DNA of 64,000 nt from an uncultured Methylobacter sp. (GTDB lineage Bacteria; Pseudomonadota; Gammaproteobacteria; Methylococcales; Methylomonadaceae), in assembly GCA_903832775.1 (NCBI GenBank), contig CAILCX010000062.1:1-64000 (forward strand), given 5' to 3'. Positions 22,944-34,139 of this stretch are shown piece after piece. The translations under genes and the position numbers were made by a program. Within the stretch, counting starts at the first letter, position 1. Every line of letters starts with the position of its first letter. The notes beneath the pieces are model-generated. The model was not told the DNA's origin and did not search any database. It was given only the letters and a program-made list of their open reading frames with translations.

Positions 22944-23124
22944 ATTTAAGTAAAGTACATCTAACTTTTTAAGCTCCAGTTCAGCGTATTTAAAGAGCTT
23001 ACTTAATTATCTTTAAAATTTCATTTGGGATTGATGTTGATTTGACAGTTATTTCAAAATATTTCGTGCCGCTGGTTAATTTCGTGGACAATAAGCACTA
23101 TAAAACAGTAATAAAGAGACTCCA

Positions 23125-25056
23125 TTGACAGACACGAAACATTTTTTTAGTAGTGAAGGTGGCTTGGCCGAGGTGATACCGGGTTATCAGCCCAGGGCAG
23201 CCCAACTTGAAATGGCAGAGGCTATTGCCCGTGCCATCGACAGCAATCAAAATTTAATTGCCGAAGCAGGCACGGGAACCGGCAAGACTTTTGCCTATTT
23301 GGTGCCGGCAATTTTATCCGGCAAAAAAGTCATTATTTCGACCGGCACCAAAAATCTGCAGGATCAGTTGTTTAACAAAGATTTGCCGGTAATTCGCAAA
23401 GCGATTAAAACACCGTTTATTGCCGCATTGTTAAAAGGTCGCAGTAATTATTTGTGTACTTATCGTTTGCAAAACGCTTTAACGTCAACTTTTGGTTTTA
23501 GCAAGGAAGATGCGGTTGCGCTGGCAAAAATAAAATCCTGGTCAAAGCGCACCAAATCCGGTGATACCTCAGAAATGTCCGAGGTTAACGAAGCTGATCC
23601 GGTCTGGTATCAGGCGACCTCGTCCCTGGATAATTGTCTGGGTCAGGATTGCCCTGATTATGCCGAGTGTTTTTTGGTTAAGGCCCGAAAAAAGGCGCAG
23701 GAATGCGAGATTCTGGTAGTCAATCATCATTTGTTATGCGCTGACTGGTCGATACGCGACAGCGGTTTTGGCGAGTTATTGCCCAACGCCGAAGTCGTTA
23801 TTATCGACGAAGCGCATCAACTGGCCGATACCGCGTCCAATTTTTTAGGCATTACTGTCAGCGCCAAGCAATTAAATGATTTGGCAAAAGATGCGTTGAT
23901 GGAATATTTTAAAGATGCAACTGATCTGCCTGCTTTGCGAACTGCCTGTGAAGACCTGGAACATGAGGTTAAAGATTTGCGTCTGGCGTTTGGTATCGAA
24001 CTTAAACGCGGCGATTGGAAAGATATCGAAAACAATCCGAAAATAACCGCCAATTTGATTGCGGTTAAAGAACAGTTACAGCGCCTTGCCGATCAACTGG
24101 AACTGGCTTCGGTTAAAACCAAAGGCTTGGATTCATGCTTTAAACGTGCTGATGAACTGTTACAACAGTTAAAGATTATTCTTGAAGACAGTAGCGGCAA
24201 ATGGATACGCTGGTACGAAACCTATAAAAACACCTTTACTCTGAGTCGAACACCGCTGGATATTGCCTCCGAATTTCATTCATTTATGCAACAGCATCAG
24301 GCCGCGTGGATTTTTACCTCGGCGACCTTGAGCGTGGCCAACAAGTTTGACCATTTTGCCAATAACCTTGGGCTAGCCAATGCCGCCAGTGAAAGTTGGG
24401 GTAGTCCTTTCGATTACGCTCATCAATCCCTGTTTTATCATCCCAAAGGTTTGCCGCAACCCAATGACCCCGAATTTATTCCAACTATCGTAGACTTTGC
24501 CGTGCCGGTGTTGCAGGCCAGCAAGGGCAGGGCATTCTTTTTGTTTACCAGTCATCGTGCATTGAAACAGGCGGCTGAGTTGCTGGAGACAAAAATTGAT
24601 TTTCCGTTGTTGATTCAGGGTAGTCGCCCCAAGGCCTTGTTATTGGATGAATTTAAGGCGGCAGGTAACGCGGTGTTATTGGGGACCTCTAGTTTTTGGG
24701 AAGGTGTGGATGTTCGCGGCGAGGCATTATCCTGCGTTATCATCGACAAACTGCCTTTTGCATCGCCGGGTGATCCGGTGTTGAAAGCGCGTCTTGATGC
24801 CATGACCAAACAGGGCCGAAATTCGTTTTTTGAATATCAGTTGCCCACCGCCGTCATTGCCTTAAGACAAGGTATAGGCCGTTTAATTCGAGATGTTACA
24901 GATCGGGGTGTGTTGATGGTTTGCGACCCACGCTTGTTAAAAAAATCGTACGGCCAGATATTTTTAGACAGTGTTCCGGCGATGAAGCGTACCCGTGATA
25001 TAGAAGACGTGCGGCTGTTTTTTAAAGATGAATCGTTAGATAAAGAGATCGAATAA
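23125..25056 (+). CDS. yoaA: DinG/YoaA family ATP-dependent DNA helicase
   Basis: EAGTGTGKTFAYLVP, NHHLLCAD, IIDEAHQLAD, GTSSFWEGVDVRGEALSCVIIDKLPF, QGIGRLIRD; TTG start. Confidence 0.93.
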   Translation: MTDTKHFFSSEGGLAEVIPGYQPRAAQLEMAEAIARAIDSNQNLIAEAGTGTGKTFAYLVPAILSGKKVIISTGTKNLQDQLFNKDLPVIRKAIKTPFIAALLKGRSNYLCTYRLQNALTSTFGFSKEDAVALAKIKSWSKRTKSGDTSEMSEVNEADPVWYQATSSLDNCLGQDCPDYAECFLVKARKKAQECEILVVNHHLLCADWSIRDSGFGELLPNAEVVIIDEAHQLADTASNFLGITVSAKQLNDLAKDALMEYFKDATDLPALRTACEDLEHEVKDLRLAFGIELKRGDWKDIENNPKITANLIAVKEQLQRLADQLELASVKTKGLDSCFKRADELLQQLKIILEDSSGKWIRWYETYKNTFTLSRTPLDIASEFHSFMQQHQAAWIFTSATLSVANKFDHFANNLGLANAASESWGSPFDYAHQSLFYHPKGLPQPNDPEFIPTIVDFAVPVLQASKGRAFFLFTSHRALKQAAELLETKIDFPLLIQGSRPKALLLDEFKAAGNAVLLGTSSFWEGVDVRGEALSCVIIDKLPFASPGDPVLKARLDAMTKQGRNSFFEYQLPTAVIALRQGIGRLIRDVTDRGVLMVCDPRLLKKSYGQIFLDSVPAMKRTRDIEDVRLFFKDESLDKEIE

Positions 25057-25739
25057 TGAAATTATTGGCAGTAGAAACCTCAACCGAAGCCTGCTCGGCA
25101 GCCTTGATCATTGATAGTGAGGTTGCAGAGCGTTTTGAATTGGCCCCCAAAGAACATACCAAACTGATCTTGCCGATGATTGATTCATTAATGGCTGAAG
25201 CAGGTTTGAAACCTAAACAACTTGATGCGCTGGCATTTAGTCGTGGGCCGGGTTCGTTTACCGGCGTTCGCATAGCTACCGGCGTAATTCAGGGTATTGC
25301 CCTAGGGGCCGACTTGCCGGTTGTTCCTGTGTCTACACTGGCTGCGCTGGCTCAGGATTTTTTTGAAAATAATCCTCAAGACGCTGCCTTTGTGGCAATG
25401 GATGCGCGGATGGAAGAGATTTTTTGGGGTGTTTATCGTTGTGATAGTGCAGGTTACGCTGAACTGATGGGTAACGAAGTCGTTACACCGGCTGATTTTG
25501 TCGATTTTCCTGAGTTGCTGGGGGTCGGTATTGGTTCGGGTTGGGGTGTTTATCCTCAGGAATTAATGAGCCGTCTGGTTAATCGTGTTATTCGCTATGA
25601 GGCAGAAAGATTGCCCAGAGCCAGGGCCATTGCCAAGTTGGGCGTGCGAGGTTTTGAACTGGGTTTGGCCGTCCCGGTTGAGCAGGCCATGCCGGTTTAT
25701 TTGAGGGATAAAGTAGCCAGGAAAGAATCTGAGCGTTAA
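25056..25739 (+). CDS. tsaB: tRNA t6A biosynthesis protein TsaB
   Basis: LLAVETSTEACSAALI, FSRGPGSFTGVRIATGVIQGIA. Confidence 0.95.
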   Translation: MKLLAVETSTEACSAALIIDSEVAERFELAPKEHTKLILPMIDSLMAEAGLKPKQLDALAFSRGPGSFTGVRIATGVIQGIALGADLPVVPVSTLAALAQDFFENNPQDAAFVAMDARMEEIFWGVYRCDSAGYAELMGNEVVTPADFVDFPELLGVGIGSGWGVYPQELMSRLVNRVIRYEAERLPRARAIAKLGVRGFELGLAVPVEQAMPVYLRDKVARKESER

Positions 25740-25804
25740 ATTTTTAGTTAAATAACAGAATCTTGCTATAGATTTTGTTATTGAACTAAAACATTTCAGT
25801 TTGC

Positions 25805-26866
25805 TCATGCCAAGTTCACAAGGCTTTCAGCCATCACTTGATTTCTGCCGTTCTTTTTAGCCAGATACATTGCCTTATCTGCTCGTTCCACCAGTGTTTC
25901 AATCGAATCGTTTGGTTTTAGGCTTGAGACACCAATTGAAACGGTTACAATTCCAATCGATTCTTTACTGTCCTTCCTTTTTAAAGGGTGTTTTGCTAAA
26001 GCACCCCTTATTTTTTCTGCAATTTCCATTGCTTTATTAAATGGTGTGTCTGGCATGATAATAGCCATTTCCTCTCCACCATAGCGGGCGGCATAATGGT
26101 GATCAATAATATGTTGTTTCATTAAATTAGCGGTATATCTGAGCACGTTATCACCTACTTGATGGCCAAATGTGTCATTGACTTTTTTGAAATGATCAAG
26201 GTCTAGAAGCAGCAGGCAAAGTTCAGAATTGTCTTGTTTGTTAGTATTTATGTGTTCATCAAGTTTTTGATCAAAAGTCCGGCGATTGAATAAACCTGTT
26301 AGAGCATCAGTTTTCGCCATTTCATTAGTCTCTGCCAGTTCCTGACGTAGTAGATTTAATTCAATTGCGCTTTTATCAAGTTGATCTTGAAGTATTGAAC
26401 TGGTTGCGGCTAGGTTCAGTGTTTCAGTCATGATCTCGGTCAAGATCATTTTGATGTCAGATACCCCTTGATTGTCTTCCAGTTTCTTGCTGTAGCTTTG
26501 AAAGTGTATTGTTGCGGCATTTGCTTTAACTCCTGTAATATCAATTGCCTCGCTGGTATTATTAATAAGATTCAACAGGTTGCAGTTTATTTTTTCCAGG
26601 GACTTTAATGATATATTGCAAATATGTTTATTAAAGAGATTGAGATTTAGTTTAGAGGTAAATACTGTCTGAGTACTAAGTAACATGTCTATTTCATGAT
26701 TTAACGATATATTTCTGCCGGCAATATATTCATAAAAAACTGTAAAATTAAGGGGATCAATAGCAATTTTATGCTTTGACATTAACGGAATTATTCGTTT
26801 TATGTATTCTGAAATTTCTTCCAGGGATGTATTGTATTCTGGGAAAAATGTTAAATTTTCGCTCAT
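25805..26866 (-). CDS. diguanylate cyclase (GGDEF)
   Basis: DALTGLFNRRTFDQKLDEHI ... ARYGGEEMAIIMPDT. Confidence 0.93.
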   Translation of the reverse strand: MSENLTFFPEYNTSLEEISEYIKRIIPLMSKHKIAIDPLNFTVFYEYIAGRNISLNHEIDMLLSTQTVFTSKLNLNLFNKHICNISLKSLEKINCNLLNLINNTSEAIDITGVKANAATIHFQSYSKKLEDNQGVSDIKMILTEIMTETLNLAATSSILQDQLDKSAIELNLLRQELAETNEMAKTDALTGLFNRRTFDQKLDEHINTNKQDNSELCLLLLDLDHFKKVNDTFGHQVGDNVLRYTANLMKQHIIDHHYAARYGGEEMAIIMPDTPFNKAMEIAEKIRGALAKHPLKRKDSKESIGIVTVSIGVSSLKPNDSIETLVERADKAMYLAKKNGRNQVMAESLVNLA

Positions 26867-27338
26867 AAACTTAAGTATTTAAAAATCATTTAATATTATT
26901 TTAATTGATTTATTCTAGTCAATATTTTTAGTATTTCAAGGATAAACAGCAGTACGTATAACTACTTTTAGTTTTAATATTGATATGCTTTATAATGTTT
27001 TCTTAAATAGTCTTTTATAAGCAATGGATTGTAATTATTTTTTCGTAAATAATTATGAATATATTTTTACTTAATAATCGTTTTTTTAAATCGGTAGATA
27101 ACTTTTCAAGTGAATATAGTGTTTTTTCTTAAAAAACAGCATATAAGTTAAGTTATTTAAACTGCAAATATTATAAGGTAATTGTGATGCGAAGAGATTG
27201 TATTCAGGGGCTATACTTCCAGGCGTTGTGGCTTGGGAAAGTAAGTATTATGAGGGAAATAACAAGGCAGATAATTTTGGCTAATGCGAGAAGGTCACTT
27301 CTATAAGTAAATGGCCGGTTAAACAAATATTTAAATAA

Positions 27339-30245
27339 TCAGGTGGTAATGGTTTTCTTTAGTAATGCTTCCATTTGTTCTATAGACAAGGGTTTGCTAT
27401 AAAAGTAGCCTTGTATTTCATCGCAACCTTGCAGTCGAAGCAATTCCCGTTGTTCTTCTGTTTCGACACCTTCAGCAATGGTCTTCAGACCCAGACTCTT
27501 CGATAAATTGATAATGGCACTGACGATAGCCTTATCATCTGGGTCGATGATAATATCGCGAACAAAAGATTGGTCAATCTTAATTTTATAAACCTTAAAT
27601 TTCTTAAGATAAGAGAGTGACGAATAGCCAGTTCCAAAATCATCAATTGACATACGTACGCCAAGTAGATTTAAATTATTTATTACAATACTGGCATCTA
27701 AAGGATTATGCATTGCTGCACCTTCTGTTAATTCGAGTTCCAGATACTCAGGTGGTAATCCTTCTTCTCTGAGTATGCGGGAGACCAGTTTTAGCAGATC
27801 GGGATGACGGAATTGAACAGAAGAGAGGTTTACTGCCATAATTATTGGCCGAAACCCACTGGATATCCAGGTTTTAGCTTGACGCACTACGCTTCTTAAC
27901 ACCCATTCTCCGATTGGCAGGATTAACCCAGTGCTTTCTGCAATAGGAATGAATTCTGAAGGTGAGACCAGACCAAAATCCGGATGCTGCCAGCGTAATA
28001 AGGCTTCTGTACCAATAATATGTCCAGTATCTATGGCTATTTGTGGTTGATATTCTATATGTAGTTGATTGTTAGTCAGTGCATTCCGTAAGGCATTGGT
28101 TAAATGTAGATTGCGAGATGAACGCTCTTGCATTTCTGTGGTGAAGAATCGATAACAATTACGTCCTTCGTGTTTGGAAAGAAACATTGCTGCATCTGCA
28201 CATTTGAACAGCGTTTCCAGATCGGTGCCATCTTCGGGATACTGAGCAATTCCGATTGATGCGGTCAAAGTCAATTCGAGATCCTCAATCTGGTATGATT
28301 CTCCAATAGTGTTCAGTAATTTTTGTGCAACCAGTTCTGCTCCATTTGCATTAACTGCAGGCAACAATAGAATAAATTCATCTCCCCCCATCCGAGTTAA
28401 TGTGTCGCCCTCTCGAAGCAAGTTACGAATTCGTTTGGAAAACTCAATTAACAAGATATCGCCAACACTATGCCCGAGGGTGTCATTAATGTCTTTAAAG
28501 TGATCTAGATCGATGAATAATAATGCTAAATTTTCTTTGTTACGCTTTGCAAGTCTGATTGCGTAATTGAAATTTTCATGCAACTGGGTACGGTTGGGTA
28601 AGCCAGTAAGTGAATCAAACATAGTTAAATAACGCATACGTTCTTCAGTATGCTTTTGCTCAGTTATGTTTTCATATATACCGAGTACACCGATGGTTTC
28701 ATTCGAGTCATTTTTAAGCGGGACTTTAGACGAGCGCAAATTAACCAAACTTCCGTTAAATGTGGTTTGTACTTCTTCATAAAAAAGCTTTGATACGCCT
28801 GAGTCCATGACCTGTTGATCATCAGTTCGATAAAGTTCAGCCTGTTCGCACCAGTCTAACTCGTAATCGTTTTTACCGATAATACTCTGTTGATCAATGC
28901 CGGCATCTGCAGCAAAGGAGGTATTACACCCCAAATAACGTAAATCTTTATCTTTCCAGAAAATACGTACAGGGGCAGTATCGATAATGGTTTTTAGTAG
29001 GCTGTATGCCTCTGAAAGAGATTTTTCGGCTTGTTGACGTTGGGTCTCGCGGTCAAAGTTAGCGATTGCGAAATCAATATTTTCCGCCATTTTTACAAAT
29101 AATCTTTGTGCGTCATGATCAAAGAGGTTGAACTTGGATGCGTATACATTGAAAGAACCAATAACCTTGCCATTTCTGTGCAAGGGTAACGCCGCTGAAT
29201 TGCATAAACCAAATTTTGCACCATGCTGTTGCCATAAAATTGAGTCAGAACCAAATTCTAAATTCGAACTCCAGTAGGATTGGTCTTCATGTATGGCATG
29301 TAATGCGGCGCAATCATATCTATTCGTCGATATTTCAATGTCTTCTAAATATTCTGTGCCACTGCCATAGGAGGCAACCGATTTAAGTTGCTTACTTTGT
29401 TCATCCAGCAAGCCTATCCATGCCATTTCGACACCGCAAAGGAAAACCACATCGAAGCAAGCTTGCATAAATAAGGCATTTTCATTGGTAGAATGAATAA
29501 TTGCTTGATTGGACTGATTTAAGGCATTGTAAAGAAGGACCAGGCGTTGGTTCTCGGCTTCCGTTTTTTTGCGAGCGATAATATCCGTATAAGTCGCGAC
29601 ATAATGAGTGATGCTTTGATCGTCATCTTTTACCGCTCGTATCGATAACCAACTGGGATAAATATTGCTATTTGATCGACGATTCCAAATCTCTCCTTCC
29701 CAAGCGGAGGTGTTTGTAATGCTTTTCCAAATATCGGCGTAAAAAGTCTCGTTATGGCGATCTGATTTAAGAATACTTATTTTACGTCCCGCCAACTCTG
29801 CTTCGGAGTACCCCGTCATTGTTGCGAAGGCTTTATTGGTTCTTAAAATGATCCCAGACTTGTCTGTGACGGCAATTGATTCCTGGCTCTCAAAGATAGT
29901 GGCGGCGATGCGTAGTTCTAATTCTTGTCGTTTACGTTCGGTAATATCGTTGAATTTGATCCGGGTCATCCGGTCATTATCGACAGTTGTCACGATCATG
30001 CAACTGAGTTGAGCGGTAAAGACAGTATTATCTGAGCGTTGGAAGGATAATTCCAATTTGTGTTCTTTTCCTAGAGAAAGTTTCATCGCCCTGAAAGCAA
30101 TATACCAGCGCTCACTATCTTCGGGCGTAATTAATTCTATGAAGTGAGAGTTAATTAATTCATTAGGTTCCGTGCCAAAAAAGGCGGCTCCAGTTGGGTT
30201 GATTTCAGTTATAAAACCGTCGAAAGTGATTGTTAGATCGCCCAT
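27339..30245 (-). CDS. PAS-PAS-GAF-PAS-GGDEF-EAL protein
   Basis: TRMGGDEFILL, GTEALLRWQHP, DDFGTGYSSLSYLKKF, IAEGVETEEQ; three PAS-like and one GAF-like segment N-terminal. Confidence 0.93.
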   Translation of the reverse strand: MGDLTITFDGFITEINPTGAAFFGTEPNELINSHFIELITPEDSERWYIAFRAMKLSLGKEHKLELSFQRSDNTVFTAQLSCMIVTTVDNDRMTRIKFNDITERKRQELELRIAATIFESQESIAVTDKSGIILRTNKAFATMTGYSEAELAGRKISILKSDRHNETFYADIWKSITNTSAWEGEIWNRRSNSNIYPSWLSIRAVKDDDQSITHYVATYTDIIARKKTEAENQRLVLLYNALNQSNQAIIHSTNENALFMQACFDVVFLCGVEMAWIGLLDEQSKQLKSVASYGSGTEYLEDIEISTNRYDCAALHAIHEDQSYWSSNLEFGSDSILWQQHGAKFGLCNSAALPLHRNGKVIGSFNVYASKFNLFDHDAQRLFVKMAENIDFAIANFDRETQRQQAEKSLSEAYSLLKTIIDTAPVRIFWKDKDLRYLGCNTSFAADAGIDQQSIIGKNDYELDWCEQAELYRTDDQQVMDSGVSKLFYEEVQTTFNGSLVNLRSSKVPLKNDSNETIGVLGIYENITEQKHTEERMRYLTMFDSLTGLPNRTQLHENFNYAIRLAKRNKENLALLFIDLDHFKDINDTLGHSVGDILLIEFSKRIRNLLREGDTLTRMGGDEFILLLPAVNANGAELVAQKLLNTIGESYQIEDLELTLTASIGIAQYPEDGTDLETLFKCADAAMFLSKHEGRNCYRFFTTEMQERSSRNLHLTNALRNALTNNQLHIEYQPQIAIDTGHIIGTEALLRWQHPDFGLVSPSEFIPIAESTGLILPIGEWVLRSVVRQAKTWISSGFRPIIMAVNLSSVQFRHPDLLKLVSRILREEGLPPEYLELELTEGAAMHNPLDASIVINNLNLLGVRMSIDDFGTGYSSLSYLKKFKVYKIKIDQSFVRDIIIDPDDKAIVSAIINLSKSLGLKTIAEGVETEEQRELLRLQGCDEIQGYFYSKPLSIEQMEALLKKTITT

Positions 30246-30456
30246 TGGGATAGAATCATCCTAGTTATTTAAAGGGGGGTTAAGTATCATTTTATCCTCC
30301 GGATTGACAGAAAAAATCTGTTATTTTTGTTACTAATGAATCTATGGTATGCGTATTGTAAGCTATAACTGGCAAAGTATAGTTGTTTAATAAAATAACT
30401 AAAATTTTGGGGGATTATGAACAATATAGTAACCGGTGTTAATGGTGTCGTTATGA

Positions 30457-31122
30457 ATGTTGATGCCGAAAAGAACCGTTAAAGTCATGGTTATTGATGA
30501 TCATCCTTTTGTAGGCGAAGGGATAGCTTTGCTCATTAATCGTGAGTCACATTTTTGCGTCTGTTGTGAAATAGGGGATGCGAACGAAGTAATGGCTATC
30601 AAACGCAAGTGCCCTCATGATCTGCTAATTCTTGATTTATCGTTGGGGGATCAGTTTAGCTATCACTTGATCGCAGAATTACGAGAAGAGTTTCCTCAGT
30701 TACAAATATTAGTGATGTCGATACATGACGAAATAGTTTATGCAGGGCGCGTCTTGCAAGCCGGTGCGCAAGGCTACGTCATGAAACAGGCTGCAACTGA
30801 CACCTTGTTGTATGCCTTACGTGAAATACTGAAAGGCGAGTTATATGACAGCAGTAAAATGCGTACCCGACTCTTAAATCAATTGGTTGCTAGTGACAAT
30901 AAATCAAGAGCATCTAATGATTTAAGCTCCATCGAAACAACTGTTCTGCAATTAATCGGCAAGGGTATGGGGAAAATGGAAATTGCCATGATTCTAAATC
31001 GTAGTGTTAAAACGGTTGAAGCGCATCGCTTAAACATTCGCCGCAAACTGGATCTTCATTCCGGTCGAGACTTAACCAAATATGCTATTCAGCAGCTTGA
31101 AAAAACAAAATTATTAAATTAG
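30457..31122 (+). CDS. NarL/LuxR-type response regulator
   Basis: MVIDDHPFVGEGIALLI, LLILDLSLGD, C-terminal HTH MGKMEIAMILNRSVKTVEAHRLNIRRKLDL. Confidence 0.93.
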   Translation: MLMPKRTVKVMVIDDHPFVGEGIALLINRESHFCVCCEIGDANEVMAIKRKCPHDLLILDLSLGDQFSYHLIAELREEFPQLQILVMSIHDEIVYAGRVLQAGAQGYVMKQAATDTLLYALREILKGELYDSSKMRTRLLNQLVASDNKSRASNDLSSIETTVLQLIGKGMGKMEIAMILNRSVKTVEAHRLNIRRKLDLHSGRDLTKYAIQQLEKTKLLN

Positions 31123-31307
31123 GCGGCTATTCCGGGAATAGAAAACCTGTTTAGAAAATTCATTTCGGCCAGATTTCACGTTCATAACTTTTAATAGCAT
31201 TACTATTCGTCTCAAATGAACAAAAAAACTGACTCAAAATGACTTTTCCTCGCTACGGTTTCTATTCTTGGATACTCTTCTAGAGTTATGCCGAGCAGGT
31301 AGCTCGA

Positions 31308-32333
31308 TTAGGCTACTGCTTTGGATTTGCCTTCAGGAAACTGCATGCTCATGCAATGCAGACTGCCGTATTGGTAAACCAAGGGCCGACAGGGGATGCC
31401 GAGAATCTTACGGTCAGGAAAACAACCGGCTAGCCGTTCCATAGCAATCGCATCCATCGGGTCGCCGTAAGTTGGCACCAATATGGCGTGATTGGTAATT
31501 AAAAAGTTGGCATAATTGGCCGGTAATTGTTGGCCGTCTTCATCATAAATTGCTTGCGGTAGCGGTAACGGAACCAAGTGATAGACTTCGCCATCATCAG
31601 TTCTGAAATCCTGTAATTGCGTTTCCATGAATTTCAAACTGTTGTAATGCGCATCTTCCGGATCATCACTGCTGGTATAGGCAATGGTGTTCGCCGAGCA
31701 AAACCTGGCCAACGAATCTATGTGGGCATCGGTATCATCACCGGTCAGATTTTCCTGATCCAGCCAGAATACGCGTTTTGCACCTAGACGTTGTAATAAT
31801 TCCTGTTCTATATCCTGTTGGCTGAGGCCGTTATTTCGGTTAGGGTTTAACAGGCATTGTTTGGTAGTCAGAATGGTGCTGATGCCATCCGTCTCGACGC
31901 TTCCTCCTTCCAGGATAAAATCAATATCCGTGTAACTGGAACCTTTAAACGGTTTTGAATTTAAAAGTTTGTGGTTCAGGTCATTGTCGTGTTGATGTGT
32001 GTATTTATCGCCCCAGCCATTGAAAAGAAAATTCATGTGTATGATGGCGTTGTCTTTTTCTACGCTGAGAAAAACGGTATCCCTGACCCAGATGTCGTTA
32101 ACGGCAGCATGGATAAAATCGATATTGTCGTTGTTACTGATTAGAGATTGGATATGTTGTTGATGACTGTCGTCTCTGCACACAATATGCAGTTTTTGGA
32201 ACTGGCTGATGGTGTCGCTAATAACACTGTAGGTTTGTTCTACGTCATCAAGATTTATAAAGTCGCCGGTTTTATGTGGCCATGCGATGAGTATAGCTGC
32301 TTGTTTTTCCCATTCTGCTGGAAATCTGTTCAT
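31308..32333 (-). CDS. aguA: agmatine deiminase / peptidylarginine deiminase family
   Basis: EWEKQAAILIAWPHK, DIDFILEGGSVETDG, ILTTKQCLLNPNRN, GSLHCMSMQFP. Confidence 0.93.
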   Translation of the reverse strand: MNRFPAEWEKQAAILIAWPHKTGDFINLDDVEQTYSVISDTISQFQKLHIVCRDDSHQQHIQSLISNNDNIDFIHAAVNDIWVRDTVFLSVEKDNAIIHMNFLFNGWGDKYTHQHDNDLNHKLLNSKPFKGSSYTDIDFILEGGSVETDGISTILTTKQCLLNPNRNNGLSQQDIEQELLQRLGAKRVFWLDQENLTGDDTDAHIDSLARFCSANTIAYTSSDDPEDAHYNSLKFMETQLQDFRTDDGEVYHLVPLPLPQAIYDEDGQQLPANYANFLITNHAILVPTYGDPMDAIAMERLAGCFPDRKILGIPCRPLVYQYGSLHCMSMQFPEGKSKAVA

Positions 32334-32462
32334 AATTTTTTGTTCCCTGTAGTTGTGAGCTCCGGCTGTGTGCCGAAATCTGAGTGGAGCAACAATGCTT
32401 GCAAGCGTCCAGTCTTCCTCTTTCCCGTGAGGATTTTTTAAATTAAAGTGTTTTCCTCTTTT

Positions 32463-34139
32463 TCAAAAGGCGAGGTTGGCGCTTAGCATTTCTTTAGCAT
32501 GTGCCAGCGTATTGGCGGTTATATTGACGCCGCCCAGCATTCTGGCCACTTCCTCGATTCGTTCTTCGGTCTCCAGTAACCTTACATTGGAGGAAGTTAT
32601 ATCGGTTTGATTGTTCTTTTCAACATAAAGGTGGTGATGCGCTTGTGCAGCGACTTGTGGAAGGTGAGTGACGCACATGACTTGCCGGTTATGGCTTAAG
32701 CTGCGCAGTTTTTGTCCGACGATTTCGGCAATGCCTCCGCCTATGCCTGAGTCTACCTCATCAAAAATCATGGTCGGGGTGGATTTATCACTGGATGTGG
32801 TAACTTGAATTGCCAGGCTGATACGCGATAATTCGCCGCCTGAAGCTACTTTAGCCAGAGGTTTTGCTGGCAGCCCCGGATTGGCGCTGACCAGGAATTC
32901 GATTTTATCATTGCCATTAAGTTTGGGTGTCTCGCTCTCCAGTGCGGAAATATCGACCAGAAATTCACCTTGCGGCATACCCAGATCCTTAATCATGTCA
33001 GAAATCTTTTGTTGCAGTTTTTTGCCTACCTGCAGACGCTGTTCAGATAATTGTGCAGCGAGTTGGTGATATTGGGCTAGTAATTGTTCGACGTTGATGG
33101 TTAGCTCTTCAATGTGTTCACTGCTGTGGGCCAAGCCATCAAGTTCGTGTTCAAGTTTGCAGACCAATTCGGGTAATTGGTCTGGGGTAACGTGATGTTT
33201 GCGGCTCAGGTTTTGAATGATGCCAATCTGATTTTCCAGGGTTTCCAGACGCTGCGGGTCAGCTTCTTGAGATTCAAGAAAGCGGCGTAATTGCAGTGCT
33301 GCTTCTTCAAGCTGGATCTGGGATTCAGTGAGCAGAGTGCAGATTTCGTTTAATTCCGGAGCGAATTGGGCAATGTGGCTTAGTTCGCCGAGACAATGGT
33401 TAAGCATTTGATTGACCGATTGTTGGTCATTTTCATACAGTAGATCTACTTGGGCTTGACCTGTACTTAAGATTTGTCCGAGGTTGGCCAGTTTGGCGTG
33501 TTCTTCAGAAAGTTCTGCATAGTCGAAGTTGGCCAAATCCAGTTGCTGCAATTCTTCCAGCTGATAGCGCAGTAATTCTTCGCGTTCGGTTTGATCAACG
33601 CTTGATTTAATTAGGTGTGCCAGTTCTTTGCTGGTTTGATGCCATTGCCGGTAACTGGTGTTAATACTGTCTAGTAAAGGTTGGTTTTTTGCGTAGGCAT
33701 CCAGCAGGCGGCGTTGCTCGTCATTGTTAAGTAGCGTTAAATGAGCATGTTGCCCGTGAATCTCGACCAGTTTTTCGCTGAGTTCCTGCAAAGCCTGCAA
33801 AGTGACCGGACGGTTGTTGATATAGGCTTTGGAGCGACCATCATGATTAACCAGGCGACGGATCAGGCATTGTTGCTCGGCATCCAGTTCGTGATCTTTA
33901 AGCCATTGTAGCGCTAATGGGGCATCAGCCAAATCAAACTCAAGATTAATCTCAGCGCGTTTGCAATTGGGTCGTACATAGCCGGAATCGGCTCGGTCGC
34001 CTAAAGCAAGTCCCAAGGCCGTTAATAAAATAGATTTGCCTGCTCCGGTTTCTCCGGTCAGTACCGACATGCCTTTTTCCAGATCGAGATCCAGCGTTTT
34101 AACGACAGCAAGGTCGAGAATATTAAGATTTAATAGCAT
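32463..34139 (-). CDS. recN: DNA repair protein RecN
   Basis: MLLNLNILDLAVVKTLDLDLEKGMSVLTGETGAGKSILLTALGLALGDRAD; SGGELSRISLAIQV; IFDEVDSGIGG. Confidence 0.96.
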   Translation of the reverse strand: MLLNLNILDLAVVKTLDLDLEKGMSVLTGETGAGKSILLTALGLALGDRADSGYVRPNCKRAEINLEFDLADAPLALQWLKDHELDAEQQCLIRRLVNHDGRSKAYINNRPVTLQALQELSEKLVEIHGQHAHLTLLNNDEQRRLLDAYAKNQPLLDSINTSYRQWHQTSKELAHLIKSSVDQTEREELLRYQLEELQQLDLANFDYAELSEEHAKLANLGQILSTGQAQVDLLYENDQQSVNQMLNHCLGELSHIAQFAPELNEICTLLTESQIQLEEAALQLRRFLESQEADPQRLETLENQIGIIQNLSRKHHVTPDQLPELVCKLEHELDGLAHSSEHIEELTINVEQLLAQYHQLAAQLSEQRLQVGKKLQQKISDMIKDLGMPQGEFLVDISALESETPKLNGNDKIEFLVSANPGLPAKPLAKVASGGELSRISLAIQVTTSSDKSTPTMIFDEVDSGIGGGIAEIVGQKLRSLSHNRQVMCVTHLPQVAAQAHHHLYVEKNNQTDITSSNVRLLETEERIEEVARMLGGVNITANTLAHAKEMLSANLAF

